DNA of 64,000 nucleotides from Tethya wilhelma (Eukaryota > Porifera > Demospongiae > Tethyida > Tethyidae). Position numbers and translations under genes: made by a program. The notes under the pieces were generated by a model, which saw nothing but the letters and a program-made list of their open reading frames with translations, did no database searches and was not told the DNA's origin. Position 1 is the stretch's first letter. Every line of letters starts with the position of its first letter. Of the stretch, positions 11,401 through 22,471 are shown in pieces. The stretch lies in assembly GCA_964030475.1 (NCBI GenBank), contig CAXIPT010000001.1:23605527-23669526 (forward strand), given 5' to 3'.

Positions 11401-11605
11401 TCAAAATTTGTGCCTTTTGGCTATACCCATGGCCTCTATACACCTATATACCACCATGTCAAATTTTTATTATAGATAGCTGTAGTCCTTTCAAAAGTAT
11501 TTTTATGTGACACACAATCATGCATGATTTGTCATATTAAATTGTACATTATTATTATTATTTATGTTATTGTTATGCATATTATTACATCATTGGAAAA
11601 AAATT

Positions 11606-11611
11606 AATAAA
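11606..11611 (+). terminator. Polyadenylation signal of URAD
   Basis: AATAAA about 206 bases after the stop codon. Confidence 0.6.
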
Positions 11612-11779
11612 TAATAATTATATATTGCTTTAGTTGGGCTTGCAGATATAATTGTGTACGGTATATTATATACAAGAATACAATGCATTTAGCCTTAGAT
11701 TGTACAAAATTTAAAGATAAACTATTAAATTTTCCTAGCAATGACTTATAGAAAAGTGCCAAAGCCTCAATCGTCTAAC

Positions 11780-11785
11780 TTTATT
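11780..11785 (-). terminator. Polyadenylation signal of the Roco-death gene
   Basis: The complement reads AATAAA, 23 bases beyond the TGA on the minus strand. It is tail-to-tail with URAD, the two signals being about 170 bases apart. Confidence 0.65.
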
Positions 11786-11807
11786 AAATACCATAAAGTA
11801 TAATAAT

Positions 11808-14800
11808 TCACAGCTGAGCAGTAAGAGCACATTTAATTTGACCAATCAGTTCAATCTCTTTTAAATCTTCTAACAATTCAAATACTCCTTTCCATGTTAC
11901 AGAATAATAAGGGGAACCATCTTCTAACCACTTGATGATAACATCACTACAACATTGTTCAGGGTCTTTCATATTCTTCATGGAGATTGCAGAAAGTTTA
12001 GCTCCTTTAAAGCCAAGCAAAACTCCCACCTTGTGCCATTTGGGACAGATAGATTCAATGATGCAACACCTTTCATTTTCTCCGTTTTCATTTCGATATC
12101 TAATATTGGTAAGGTTCCGGAGATCTGGAGGTGGGAGTGAATCGAATTTCATTTCAGGTTGGGTTCCTGTAGGTAAATAATTGAACATTAATTTACAGCA
12201 ACACAACCTAGCTAACACACCAGACCTGATTGATGAAATATTTGAGAATTAGTACTTCCATCAGTTTCTTCAAGGATCTCTATCACTATCTGGAGAAGTG
12301 TGCATGTGTACATTCATTTCAACATTGATATCCATAATAATACGGTATGGTAAGAAGTTTATACCTTTGGATCATTTTTTTGTAAAATTGAGGCAGTTTT
12401 CGCCATCACACTATCTTGGTACCTGCCCTACATATATGCCAATATTGAATAATAATTTCTACACACTGACTACACAATATGTCATATTGACTAAATTCAG
12501 GTATACCTGGCCTGACTGCAACAGTTGGTTGACATCATAGGTTTGCAGACAATACGGACACTCTGATTTTGAGGGCTGGTCCTTACCCTCAAAGTAGCTG
12601 ACATATCGTATCATGTCTGTCTTTCCACACTGTTCACATGGATCTAACAACACACCACCAATGTATCTCAGTCCTTCCAGGTTGCTAAGGGTGCAAATCT
12701 TTTGGAGGTACTCAGTATGAATGGTGTTTATGTGGTGGGTAGGCTTTCTCAGGTCACTGGTGCTGGAACTTCATATATAGGAGAAATAAAAATAAATCAT
12801 GCATCAACTGTATCGACTCATATCTTGTACACATGCATATACTGATATACAGTAAATGACTGTAAACTTACAGAACTGAAATCTTAAGTCTGTGCTGTCC
12901 TCTTTCAAATTCTACACTCCAGTGACAATCGTGTACATTGCGAAATTGACATATGTTCTTGGAGAGGTACGGCTTGTCTATGGAGTTGTTTCGTTGGAAC
13001 TCTGCCAGCAGAAGACAGATGAGACGGTGATAAAGTTCATCTGGAAGGAACTTTTGGAAATCAAAGTAGAATGTTGTCCATCTGGAGCATTCAATGGGTT
13101 TTTCATTGATTTTGTCTGGTAACTTTCCAGGGACAAGGTACAGCTGATCTTCAGCTGGGGATGAAGCCTGATCTTGAGGCAATGATGGGTGCACCTCAGA
13201 TTCTAGACTAAACATTACGGGATGTATCAGACATTCTGCTTGAAGCATGAGGCAAAACTGATGAAAGGACTCTTCTCTAGATCTTGATTTTTGGAGATAC
13301 CCAGACCAGGCTTCTTTTAAAAGATCACTAGATGCAACACCAGTTTCACTAAGGTTCCGGATATGCCGGCCAGCGATTGAAGATCGATAATTCAGCTCCA
13401 CTACATTTTGCATCACACAAATCAACCATGTAGGGTCCAATACTACCAGCTCATCCAGTTCAGCATGCTGTGCATCAGTAATGAAGAGGCGAGGAAGAAG
13501 CTCTGTATGGGAGAGATCAAAATATGGATATCATTTTAGCTATGGTATGCCTACAATAAATTCAGACAAACTTACTGAGGTAGACAATTTTTCCAGTCTC
13601 GTGAAAGAATTCTAAAGCCAAGAGCTGACCATCGTGATTATGAATGCCACACTGTGTGGCTAACTTTAGCACCTCATCTAGCTGGACAAGAAGAGACGAG
13701 TTACTTCTCTTCAGTGCTTCTCTCCACTCCACCAGTTTTGCTTCCAGGTTGAGCCAACTCACTGGGAATTCTTCATTGATGAATGGGAGATTGTCTGTCA
13801 TCACTTTTATTTCATTTTGTAGTGTTTTGGCTCCACTTGCTATACGATACTGATCCTCTTTACCATCAATCGAATTTTCTACAGCAACAAAGATCTGGCT
13901 TTGATCAGAACCCATCAAGTGAAGGTGTTCGAGGCATCTGTCATCTTCCTTCAGCTCATTCATTATCAATTCATTGATCATCTTGAGTTCATCATCTTTG
14001 ATAAGCCTTCCCTTTTTCTCATCAGAAGGATGTCTGTGAGTTCCTACAAGACAAATATTCCTTACTGACTTTTTCTCTAATTGACTTGGAACGGCAGGCA
14101 GGGTATGAACATGGATTGAGTGGAGCCAATAACGAATTTCTTCAAAAGGATTGATTGTCGTAACTACTGCAGAAGCCTTTTGCTCAATGTATAGAACAAT
14201 GTGCTGTAAGTTGAATACAACCAGGTATGTTGCTCGCTTTGTGAAGAAACAGTGATGCATTGGACGGTACTCTTTTTGCCCTGCGAAATCTAAAGCATTT
14301 AAGAAGAGAGCTGGATCTACTCTCCTTATTGAACTCCGTGATGCAAACTCACTGCTAATCAATTTGGTCCGTCTGCTACTCAATTTAAACTGTGGCTGTT
14401 GTGGTTCAGGCTGAGCAGAAGCTCTAGAAAGACTTACTTGTGCTGACCTAGTTGACCTCCTGCGAAAACTATTGGTAACTGTTTTTCCGAAGCTGTAAAA
14501 CCTTGACATATGAACAACTGGTTCAGGTTCAGGTTGAGACTGAGAAGCTCTAGGAAGACTATGAGTTTGGACTTGTGCTGAGCTAGATGACCTCTTATGA
14601 AAACTCTTAACAACTTTTCGCCTGATCCTGTAAAAAATTGATTTACGAGCGTGAGAGGGAGTTACAGAATCTTGATAAGCAGTTGCTTCAAATTTTTGTT
14701 GAGGTTGAGCAGGGAGCTGGTTACTATTTGATTGAGATAGTGGCAGATAGGTGGACAGACTTTGAGATGCATCATTCTCTCTTCGCTGCTCAGTGTTAGA

Positions 14801-16110
14801 GTGAGATGAAATTGAAGCAGGGAGCTGTTTCTCTATTAACAGCTCATGAGATGGTTGTGGTAAAGGGTTTCCACTGTCATCAGCAACATGGTCAGCACTT
14901 GTCTGAGGTTCCTTCTTCTCAAAGGCTTCTTGAGAGAGATGTTTCTCTACTGATTGCTCATCTATAGAATGTGATGAAGGAGGGAGATACTTCTCTTCTG
15001 GCTGATCATTTATAGACAGAGACAAAGGAGGTTGCACATGAGATAGAAATGAAATACCTGTATGGCTCTCATTTATATGCTCAACAATGATATGCTGAGA
15101 ATCACATGGAGTGGGGTAAGTCAACTGTTCTTCATTTGAATAATTCTCCTTTTGCTGCTCTATTTCTGGATGAGATACATGTTGATCGACAGTAAGAAGA
15201 GGAGCAGAATTGCCAGGATTTTCAGGCTTATCGCTATGCAGAGCTAGAGAATTGCTATTCTTAAATAGGCTTGATAATTCGTTTTGCAGATCCCCTTCAG
15301 CAATAAACTGTGTGTTAGGACTTTCACTCTGTGGTAAAAGGTCAGACGGTAGAGCTTCAATAACGCCTCGTACAAACTGTTCATCAGCATGCTTCTGGAC
15401 CATCTGGTCATCTTTCTCACTCCAATCTTCAGCTGTGACATTACGTCTATCGAGAGCCTCTACAATGGTATTGTCTATTCCTCGAGTAGAATCTTGTTTG
15501 GGGTCAAAGCCTTTGAGAACTAGAAGACGATAAAGACTGGTTTTGCCAACTCTCTCTTCGCCTAAAATAACTAGGTTGCAACGTGGAATTTTGGTTTGTC
15601 CACCGACAAGAGCTTCAAAATACAACTGTATTGCTTTAGGGCCCTTGTTCTTGATTTCAGCAGGAATAACTATTAAAACACATTTAAAATAATTATGATA
15701 AAGTGTGATAGTCTGAGCTAATTACAATGTACTGTAAACAGCTAGTTGCCAATTTGGTTCCACTAACACTACTCAGCCGCGCGGCCTTTCCACTTTTTGT
15801 ATCAGGACACTGAATTAATGGACAGCAGGCTGCCAGGTAAAATTTAGCCGTACGTATAACAAAGTGGATATAATTTTTTGAATACCCTCATCGCACTGAG
15901 TGCAATAGTGAAGGCCTAGCTCAAACTCACTCAACCCTCTAAGTTCAAATGTCTGGCATCATGCAGGGAAATTAACCACACATTGTCAATTAATACTAGT
16001 CAAAATACAATGTTATGATCAGNCACACGTACAAATGCAGACACGCACACACACACACACACACACACCCACCCACACCCACACCCACACCCACCCACAC
16101 CCACACCCAC

Positions 16111-16153
<43 letters not shown>

Positions 16154-16529
16154 CACACACAGGGGCATAGCCAAGATTTTAGAAAAGAGGGAGTTATAAA
16201 AATATTGCACGCGAAGTGCGGCAGAAATTTTGCGCGACCAGAAACCACACCCACTTAATTACCTATTTTTAGCCCCTCCCATTCATTAAAATCGAACCGT
16301 AGCAAGCGCTCACTAGATCAAACGCTCTCTAAAGCTTTGTAGTAGCAAAAAGAAAGCTTTTAAAGTTGTTCTGTATTGAATTCTGGCCAAAGATGACCAC
16401 TAAGCAGTTTTTCTAAAGCAAGTACACAAAAAATAGTGCATTATAATACCAAAACGTAATTTCGCTTCTAAAAAAAGGGAGGGGGGGGAGGGGCAAATGC
16501 CCCCTGTTCCCCCCTCCTGACGCCACTGA

Positions 16530-16560
<31 letters not shown>

Positions 16561-19500
16561 CACCTACACTCACACACTCACACACACGCACACACACATA
16601 CACACACACACATACACACATACACACACAAACACACACAAACAAAACCACAAACATGCACACACACTCACATGACACCCTATCAGAATGTACACAAACA
16701 CACACACACAATTTGACTTACTATCATGGGGCTCAATGTCAGCGGGATACTGTCCAGCCTATAAAGAATCATTGAAAACCATGCATGATTATTATGTAGC
16801 TAAGTTTCGTTACTTCCCATTGTTACTAACTAAAAATTTTCTATGTTGTCTAAAGCCTGGAGTATATAAGCCTATACTTGTGGCACTCAATTAAGAGTTT
16901 TGTATAACTTTTTTTTATGTGGCATGAGCTCACATGATTATAATATAGGCACTCAAGCGGAGGCTGTCCTGACATTGACAACTGTTATGAGCACTATTTT
17001 GCCATACAATTTTGAAACTGAAAGGTGTAACAAAGACTATTGTTTGCACAACCCAAAAATACATGTTAAAATTACTGCTAGTCAAATTGAATGTCTTTTG
17101 AATTGTTTTAGCACTTTAGTATATAGCTGTTTTCAGTAGATGGTTCTTAGCTATTCTGCATCAGAGGAGGTACGACACGTGAGTGTCAATTCAATGCTTT
17201 TGCTGACTGAGCATGGTAGGTGCATATGACCAAATCTGATATCATACTATGGTCGTCACGTGATTGGAATGCGCTAATTGACACTCATGTGTCTTACCTC
17301 CTCTGATTCTGCATGTGCCATGGATACCTTCATATATAGCTACTCACTGCATGCATTTCCTGTAAAAAATTTCCCTGTGGTTAGTGTACTACTCTATAAC
17401 CTTTAAACATAATGGCTTCTGGTTATTCCAGGTAGAGTAAATATTTACCTAGTCATGACCTGTCCAGACTTTGTACTTGCTTGCATGGTCATGGCAATTA
17501 TGAGTCTTCTAATAATAAGCTGAGTATGCATGCACACAAGTAAGATCAAGGGAAAACTGTTTTCTTCTTTCAGGGTAATGAAATGAAGGTAAACTGGTTC
17601 TCTACTAGAACTAGACGCCCAAAGTTTTATGAAGAGATAGGCATGTTTGGAGTTTTATTGGTCAATTGGATACAATAATGGTATATACCATAATACCTTG
17701 TTCATTATTAGTGCTAAAAATCCATTCTCTTCATTGGATAGAACAGTTATGACTGAACTGCTGGAGTTCTTGTAGGCAATGTGAAGAGCAGTATTTCCCT
17801 GGATGATGGATATCATTATGGGGTAGGGTAAAATAATGGCAATAATAATATTATTATCATTAATTTGCAAAATTTATAGTCATGCAGTAGTGGTGATCAT
17901 TGACCAAATTTTATAGTGAACAAAGCACCTCAGAATCTTGTGCTTCCCTTGGACATCTCTTTTGAAGTAGCAGCTCAACAACTGACAAAAGGTCATGTTT
18001 GGCTGCGAGATGTAGAGCACTCTGGCCATTCTTATCGAATACAGTTATGTCCACTTGGTCATGTTCAAGGAGTGCTTTTGCAGCTGCTACATTCCCAATG
18101 TTGCAGGCAGTCAATAGAGGAGTTCTAAGGCCAGTCTGTAGAAAAATGACTTATTGTTATAGTGAAAACTGAGCTGTTTTAATGTTAATTCTATTATGCA
18201 TGGTGCACTAATAAGAAACTTACATTTGTTTTGTTTAGCATGTTGCTAAGTAAAACTTCATTTTTCAATAGCCACTCCAGAGTCTTATTCCCAAATGGAA
18301 TACTACAAGCATAGTGCATAACTGTCCATCCTTTCTAAATATTAATAATGTTTGTGTGTGCATGGATCGATGTGCATGTACGTGACATGTGTGACAATCA
18401 TGCATTACGTGTGTGCTCATGCATAAATGTGCATGTGTGCCTGTGTGTGTGTGTGTGTGTGTATGTGTGTGTGTGTGTGTGTATGTGTGGTGTATGTGTG
18501 TGTGTGTGTGTGTGTATGTAGTACAGTACGTACATGTGTGTGTACATGTAAGTGTGTATACATGTGTGTACACATCGTGTGCAGGTTAAATTCTTAAACT
18601 CAACATAAGACTGAGCACTTGGACAGTATACCTTGTCTGACATTTGCAGTATATTGTCCCTTGTAGTATCATTACTGGTCAGCTTTTGTACTAGTGTGAG
18701 GTTGTCTTTACTACAGGCGATATGAACTGCAGTTACATCATCCTATAGGTGAACAGCATAACAATCATAGTACATTATGGGAGTCATCATAATTTTACCA
18801 TGCTTCTATTAACCAACAAACCTTGTTTTGGTACGAAGGAGTAGCACCATTCTCCAACAAAATACTGACCATCTTCGTGTCTTCATTTGCACAGGCAACC
18901 ATCAGGGGAGAGTATGACTCGAAAAAGTGTGATTTCTTTGGGTTAAAAGTATAAAACTAAAATTTATTAATACGCAACATGGGTAACGTACATTGGATTT
19001 AGAGTTGTGAGCTAAAAAATCCAGTTGAGGACATCCGTCTGTCTTCTGAGAGGAGTGGGTACGTGACTTGACTAGTTTCAGAGCCTTTTCTACTAAAGCA
19101 TGGAAACCACCCTGAACTGATTTGAAGATGATGTTGGAGATTCTAAGGGCAACATCACCTGAGTGTACCACAACGTCACATGCATAAACAAACAAAAAAA
19201 AATACGTTCACAAGGAGTATAATGTTCTAAATTTTAAGAATCTAGCTGTTTGGAGATAATACATAGCAAGAATTAATAGTCTTACTTTCTATACGTAGTT
19301 TGAATGCCTTGCGAGACCAATTATCGCCTTCAACCCCACCAATAGCGACAATCTCTCCTGATGGCTTTGTAGTAGTACAAGTACTATGGATTGAATGAGG
19401 AAGATTAAGATCAAGAGAATGGTGCCATCTTTTGCCATTGGAAAGACTGAAAATGGCTTTGCAAGGCCCATGTACACCTTGGAACATCTCCCCTCCGATT

Positions 19501-21685
19501 GCCAAAAGAAATCCTTGGTGGTAGGTAATTGATGTACTTTCACATGGAATGTCTGCCAGTTTACTCCACTCCAATGATGTAAAAAACCGATAATTTATCA
19601 AGTTACAACAGTAGCACTCTTTTAATTGACTGTCTCCACCAGCGAAAACTATACGGTTACCCTTGTCATTGATTGTGCAAGACATGTCTTCACATGGGCG
19701 AGGTAAGGATGTTGCAGACACCCATTCCTTCAGTTTAGAATTGTACAGTTCAACTGTAGCAAGAGAGCCATTGTTCCAGCCACCAGCCACCAGGAGGAGC
19801 TCATAGTGAGCAACTGCAGAGACCCCGTGCCGTCTAGTAGGCATTGGAGGAATGATATCCTCCCTCCAGACTGAGTTTTGTTTACCTTCGTTTCCAATGT
19901 TCTGTAGCTGCCAAATCTTATTGGTAAGTTCACCACTAGGGTGCTCCACACCACCGACCAACACTAGCTGCTCCTCATAGACAGCTAGTCCATACCTACG
20001 AGCTGGAGTGTCCATTTTTGTCCATAGACCATCATCACCTAAGGAAAGGAGAGTGGCCTCCTCCTTTGACTCTGCTCCTACAATACCCCCTCCAACATGG
20101 ACACGTCCATTGTACCATACTGATTTAGCATAGACCATACTCCATGGTAACATGGGTAGTTCATCCCAAGCAAGAGAGAGAAGAGGGTGTGTAATGGCCA
20201 CCTGGAATATAGAGGGAGAAACACATCATTATCGTCGATCATTAACAATACAACTTGAACAGACAATTCATGCAATATTGAGGTTCATGAGTATATATAG
20301 TTCTATGATCATGGCAATGGATCTTTTGGGGCTGAACAATCATGACCAATAATACTAGTTTTTGTGTATATTCTTCCAATAATTCCATATAACTTTTTAT
20401 TCACTATGGTTTGTTCTGTACGATCAAATTTTTATTAGTGGCTTGAACTCTCAGCATTTGCATGTCTGACTTTTTGAATGCTGTCAACAACAACTACCGG
20501 TAGTCTCTGTTGAGAGCATGATCTCATGCATGACTGTGAGAATCCATAACATAAAACAGCAAAACCACTAATAGTTAGAGTAACATATACTTGTATCATA
20601 ATGTCAGCTTTAAGCAACATACTTTGTACAGAATAGATACATTATTATGAATAATAACTATTGAGGCTCAACATTAGAGAAAATTCATGAGACATGGGCC
20701 TATGTATAGTTTGATCCACGACTGTATATATATTATGGTTTATACAAAAGAAAAAGATTAAATTGATATACTACATGCATGGCTGATTGAATTACCCTAC
20801 CTCAATTTAATAACAATATAAAATTAATTGGGGCGAGCCTGAGCGAGCCCCATTGGAACGGTGAAACATTGAGGCAACTGTAACGGCGTTGACCAAACCG
20901 GAAATAGTAATGATGCTCAAATTTCGCAAAAAATTTTAAAAAAATTAAACATCCTGGCCTCAGATTTATTTAGGGTATTTCTATTTGCACGACTACACGC
21001 AAAATCGAAGAACATTGAAAGAGCTAGAGATCGACTCTGAAGTCCTTCAAGCTTAGCATTATGCTTCAAGTTAGTTGCTGCTTTAGTCTAACAGTACTAG
21101 CAGTCTGCCACTCACAGTCAGCTCAACCTGACAGTACTTCCACTCACTTCAGCTAAGCATGACAATACTGCCACTCACAGCCAGCTCAGCCTGCCACTCA
21201 CAGCCGCGGGTCAGCTCAGCCTGGCAGTACTGCCACTCACAGCCTGACAGTACTACCACTCACATTCAGCTAAGCCTAGCTTGTTTCTTCAGTTCACCGA
21301 CACAGCCTCCTTCCCAGGCGAATGGGCAGTCAGCCTGCTTGTGGCCTTGAGTTTATACTATTATAGGCTAGAATCATTTCAATTTTGCCTATATATAACA
21401 ATCATGCTCTTATCTACTTTGTAAATAGCATAGTCCTGTGAATAAAGATCCTTTGCTCAGGCTCGCCCAACGATGTTTCCATCTGACTAGTAGTATCTTT
21501 AGAAAAACACTTAGAACACAAGAGCAAGGCTTAGAAATTGAACTCACAGTACATGGTTTGATCTACAAGGATTGCATGTGAGGATATTCCCCATCAGTTG
21601 TAATAATTTTACAATGATAGTCACCCACCTCCCACATCCGCGGCCATTCACTTACCTCAGTGACTAACATTTGTTCCCTGTTCAT
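11808..21685 (-). CDS. Kelch-ankyrin-Roc-COR-death domain protein
   Basis: Fourteen exons on the minus strand, all phase-compatible, in transcript order: 21685-21656, 20201-19286, 19158-18992, 18917-18822, 18742-18632, 18334-18224, 18135-17929, 17798-17697, 16758-16722, 15669-13576, 13502-12872, 12762-12507, 12289-12226, 12166-11808; about 1,726 residues. Residues 11-316 are Kelch repeats (five or six GG-containing blades). Residues about 370-580 are ankyrin repeats (SALHLAAKHD, GNTALHIAYK). The Roc GTPase has P-loop GEERVGKTS (629-637), G3 DFAGQ (1053-1057) and degenerate G4 GTHRH (1135-1139). About 370 Ser/Gln/Pro-rich residues separate G1 and G3. COR follows (about 1275-1501: LDPTWL, FLPDELYHRL), then CEQC-x22-CPYC (1543-1572) and a C-terminal death domain (about 1635-1720, WHKVGVLLGFKGAKL). 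Roco proteins are large signalling GTPases; the death domain suggests a link to apoptotic or innate-immune adaptors (inference). The exon at 16,722 is short but fits in phase and in sequence. Confidence 0.85.
16024..16160. repeat. CA/CCA-rich simple repeat
   Basis: Alternating CA runs with CACACCCACC variants, directly after an ambiguous base at 16,023. It lies in an intron of the Roco-death gene. Confidence 0.95.
16165..16530. mobile_element. Transposon remnant ending in CAGTGGCGTCAGG
   Basis: One end reads GGGGCATAGCCAAGATTTT and the other, on the complement, CAGTGGCGTCAGGAGGGG. CAGTGGCG-type termini are common on hAT-like non-autonomous elements; related CAGTGGCGGATC ends occur at about 26,422 and 31,219. 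No coding capacity is seen. Confidence 0.5.
16530..16705. repeat. CA-rich simple repeat
   Basis: Interrupted CA/TA/CACT dinucleotide tract ending just before the short coding exon at 16,722-16,758. Confidence 0.9.
17162..17305. mobile_element. 144-bp MITE with exact 9-bp target duplication
   Basis: Ends CAGAGGAGGTACGACAC and its inverted copy GTGTCTTACCTCCTCTG (one mismatch) are flanked by identical ATTCTGCAT (17,153-17,161 and 17,306-17,314). The second copy of the same length is at 45,311-45,454. A 9-bp duplication points to Mutator-like mobilisation. Confidence 0.88.
18440..18560. repeat. (TG)n simple repeat
   Basis: Interrupted TG/TATG dinucleotides in an intron between ankyrin exons of the Roco-death gene. 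Confidence 0.92.
20827..21475. repeat. Repeat unit bounded by GGGCGAGCC ends, with internal minisatellite
   Basis: Starts at GGGGCGAGCCTGAGCGAGCC and ends with the inverse GGCTCGCCC near 21,470. Related ends occur near 32,754, 42,640, 45,470 and 54,160. Inside, 21,105-21,280 is an imperfect tandem array of about 20-45 bp units around CAGTACTGCCACTCACAG and CAGCTCAGCCTG. It lies in the first intron of the Roco-death gene. Confidence 0.6.
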
Positions 21686-22471
21686 CTTACTGCAGATTTC
21701 ATTTTGTTGAAAGGAAGAAAGAACAGTGTATTACTATGACTGAGGTCTTTAATTGGAATTCTGACCCAGCCACAGATCTCTAGAAGAAGCCGATTCAAAG
21801 CCGCAAGCTAGAATTGCTTAGTGCGCATGCGCAAAAAAATGTGCGGGCTATACAAATTCATGCATCCAGTCTCACCCAGTCTTGAACCCATGAACCCCGG
21901 CCCACAGGGTTTAAAAATACATGATAAAGCTCCTGTATGCATGCCATATCTGGTTGTGAAACACATGACAACAAGTAATAGTAATAATAAGTTCTCAGAA
22001 CTCAAGAAGATACAGGCTCCTCATGTATGCAGGAATTAACTATGACCATGAAGATTTTGTTTGCCCATTCCTAAGTGTGGTCATTTACAATTATTATCTC
22101 TGCAATGTGTGCATGTGCTATAGCTTAATTATTATCAAATTAGTACTGTGTTCGCAGCCTATGTATAGGTAAAGTGTTTCCATTATAATATTTCTGTATA
22201 TTCATTCACAGATTTGTTACTTGCAGTATACAGATATCCGTTAACCTATTACACCAAAAAACATTGTCAACATTCAGTAACTTTTAAGGATATGCAGTTG
22301 CATGTACACTCAAGCAGAGGCGGTTTCCATTATAACTACAAATTGTTTACACATGCAGCTAGGACACTAAACACAAACATACACAACAAACAGTATGATA
22401 GAGTCTGTGATTGTTATTCTTTCAAATTGTCCACACATTCACAGTCACAATCATGAAACCTGCATGAGTGT
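21686..22471. other. Spacer between Roco-death and receptor genes
   Basis: No gene is seen. Both neighbours read leftward, so this holds the Roco promoter side and the receptor 3' flank. No clear TATA box was found. Confidence 0.4.

Noticed and set aside
16000..16711. Minus-strand frames rich in Cys-Val (CVCVCV)
   Set aside because: They are translations of CA/TG microsatellites and have no codon structure or domain.
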